A model generated the notes under the pieces. The model searched no databases. It was given only the letters and a program-made list of their open reading frames with translations, and was not told where the DNA came from. 64,000 bases of DNA from an uncultured Lachnospiraceae bacterium (lineage in GTDB: Bacteria > Bacillota > Clostridia > Lachnospirales > Lachnospiraceae): contig CANRLR010000001.1 of the NCBI GenBank assembly GCA_947631505.1, positions 124,001 through 188,000 of the forward strand. The letters run 5' to 3'. Made by a program: the position numbers and the translations under genes. Positions 63,310-64,000 of the stretch are shown here, one piece after another (within the stretch, counting starts at the first letter, position 1; every line of letters starts with the position of its first letter).

Positions 63310-64000
63310 TTACCTATCATATTTTGGTCTTCTCAGGCTTCCCTTTTCAAATGTATACTCCGGTGTCTCAAGAGGATACGAGCATTCTGAAACATAATAC
63401 CATGGGTTTTCGACATGAAGCGGATTTTTTAACACATGAAACTGTTGTGCCGGCATAAACCCCTGTCCGAGCAAAAACGCCTTTTCTCCCTTTTCGTTCT
63501 CACATACATCCAGCACCATTACAACATGCCCCGGGCTTCCCCCATGAATAAAAATATCCCCTGCCTGTATATCCTTTTTCTTAATCACTTCCGACTCCTC
63601 TTCCAGTGACAAGGTACTGGCATAGGCAAATACAAAATGAAGGTACTGGTAAAAGGTTTGTTCCGAATTAGAGGGACTTTTACTGGAGACCCATGAAGCA
63701 TGGTCTCCGTTCATGGAAACTCTCATTCCCTGTTTCCACTTTTCATACTCCACAGGAAAGCCGCCTACCAGTTGAAAATTCATTTTATGATATTGTTTCG
63801 TTTCATAAAAATATTCTCCGTATAACCGAATTACCGAATCTGCACATTGCTGCAAATCCCCATCCACCAATTTCATTTTCAGGACTGCCGCATGAGCACT
63901 CTGATTTCCCTTTTCGGTTCCATCATATAACTTCACTTTTGCTCCCTCTTTATACAATGGATAATTCTCTAAAAACGAAGCAAAACTATGTTTCTTTACC
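63310..64000 (-). CDS. DUF4846-like protein, 5' end beyond window
   Basis: The frame is open to the right edge, so at least 229 residues are present and the start is missing. CADSVIRLYGEYFYETKQYHKMNFQL, GDIFIHGGSPGHVVMVLDV and LLGQGFMPAQQFHVLKNP are characteristic of the DUF4846 family (from memory). The HGGSPGHVVMVLD block, with its His residues, recalls NlpC/P60-like or related hydrolase folds. Such proteins are usually secreted or lipoprotein-like. The gene ends 76 bp upstream of the tRNA-Glu promoter. Confidence 0.82.
   Translation of the reverse strand, partial: VKKHSFASFLENYPLYKEGAKVKLYDGTEKGNQSAHAAVLKMKLVDGDLQQCADSVIRLYGEYFYETKQYHKMNFQLVGGFPVEYEKWKQGMRVSMNGDHASWVSSKSPSNSEQTFYQYLHFVFAYASTLSLEEESEVIKKKDIQAGDIFIHGGSPGHVVMVLDVCENEKGEKAFLLGQGFMPAQQFHVLKNPLHVENPWYYVSECSYPLETPEYTFEKGSLRRPKYDR

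Overview
The window looks like chromosomal DNA of a low-GC Gram-positive anaerobe of the Clostridia, most likely Lachnospiraceae. This is inferred from a tryptophan T-box leader, an SRP/ribosome-maturation operon in Firmicutes order (ylxM-ffh-rpsP-khpA-rimM-trmD), the rimP-nusA-ylxR-ylxQ-infB-rbfA-nrnA-truB-ribF run, a type III glutamine synthetase, a biotin-dependent sodium-pump decarboxylase operon and a Gram-positive type IV pilus locus. Nearly every gene is on the minus strand. The exceptions are dacF, glnN and a MocR-type regulator. No insertion sequence, prophage or CRISPR array was seen. The only signs of mobile DNA are short palindromic repeats and a decayed toxin-antitoxin remnant beside a tRNA-Glu gene.

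Layout, left to right (minus-strand operons are transcribed right to left). 1-3.7 kb: a FapA/DUF342-type protein with eleven 26-residue repeats, cut by the left edge, and a trigger-factor-like lipoprotein. 3.8-10 kb: trpEGDCBA without trpF, preceded by a T-box leader with a UGG specifier and a sigma-A promoter. 10-14.6 kb: gpsA, plsY, der, yraN, an flhB-like orphan and rnhB. 14.7-30.3 kb: a type IV pilus locus running from a 47-residue membrane ORF through pilB, pilT, pilC, pilA, pilD, a pilM-pilN fusion and pilO to four minor-pilin-like genes (one of 765 aa) and a 940-aa anchored exoprotein. 30.4-32.2 kb: hisB and a HisF-like/HisI/HisE fusion. 32.4-36.1 kb: the SRP/ribosome-maturation operon. 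36.2-39.5 kb: a pseudo-receiver/HD-GYP/GGDEF protein and a methyltransferase. 39.6-44.4 kb: a decarboxylase/transcarboxylase operon with both 12S-like and 5S-like carboxyltransferase subunits plus a sodium pump. 44.6-48.1 kb (plus strand): dacF and glnN. 48.1-52.5 kb: accessory genes (zinc-ribbon membrane protein, MATE exporter, Nudix hydrolase, HAD phosphatase). 52.7-54.1 kb (plus strand): a MocR regulator. 54.1-62.3 kb: the ribosome-maturation/translation-initiation operon. 62.4-64 kb: small membrane ORFs, a toxin-antitoxin relic, tRNA-Glu and a DUF4846-like gene cut by the right edge.

Connections between regions. PilB carries a tandem MshEN motif that would bind c-di-GMP, and a GGDEF/HD-GYP enzyme lies 6 kb away, so pilus assembly may respond to c-di-GMP. 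Several operons (trp, ylxM-ffh, rimP-nusA, glnN) have a good promoter followed at once by a terminator-like hairpin, which suggests control by attenuation or recycling of upstream terminators. Two families of short palindromic repeats sit between genes, several directly against stop codons.

The parts most worth following up are the pilus locus with its very large secreted or pilin-like subunits, the HisF-like fusion, the degenerate receiver enzyme, the repeat families and the hybrid carboxyltransferase operon. All functions are read from sequence by eye. No database search was run.
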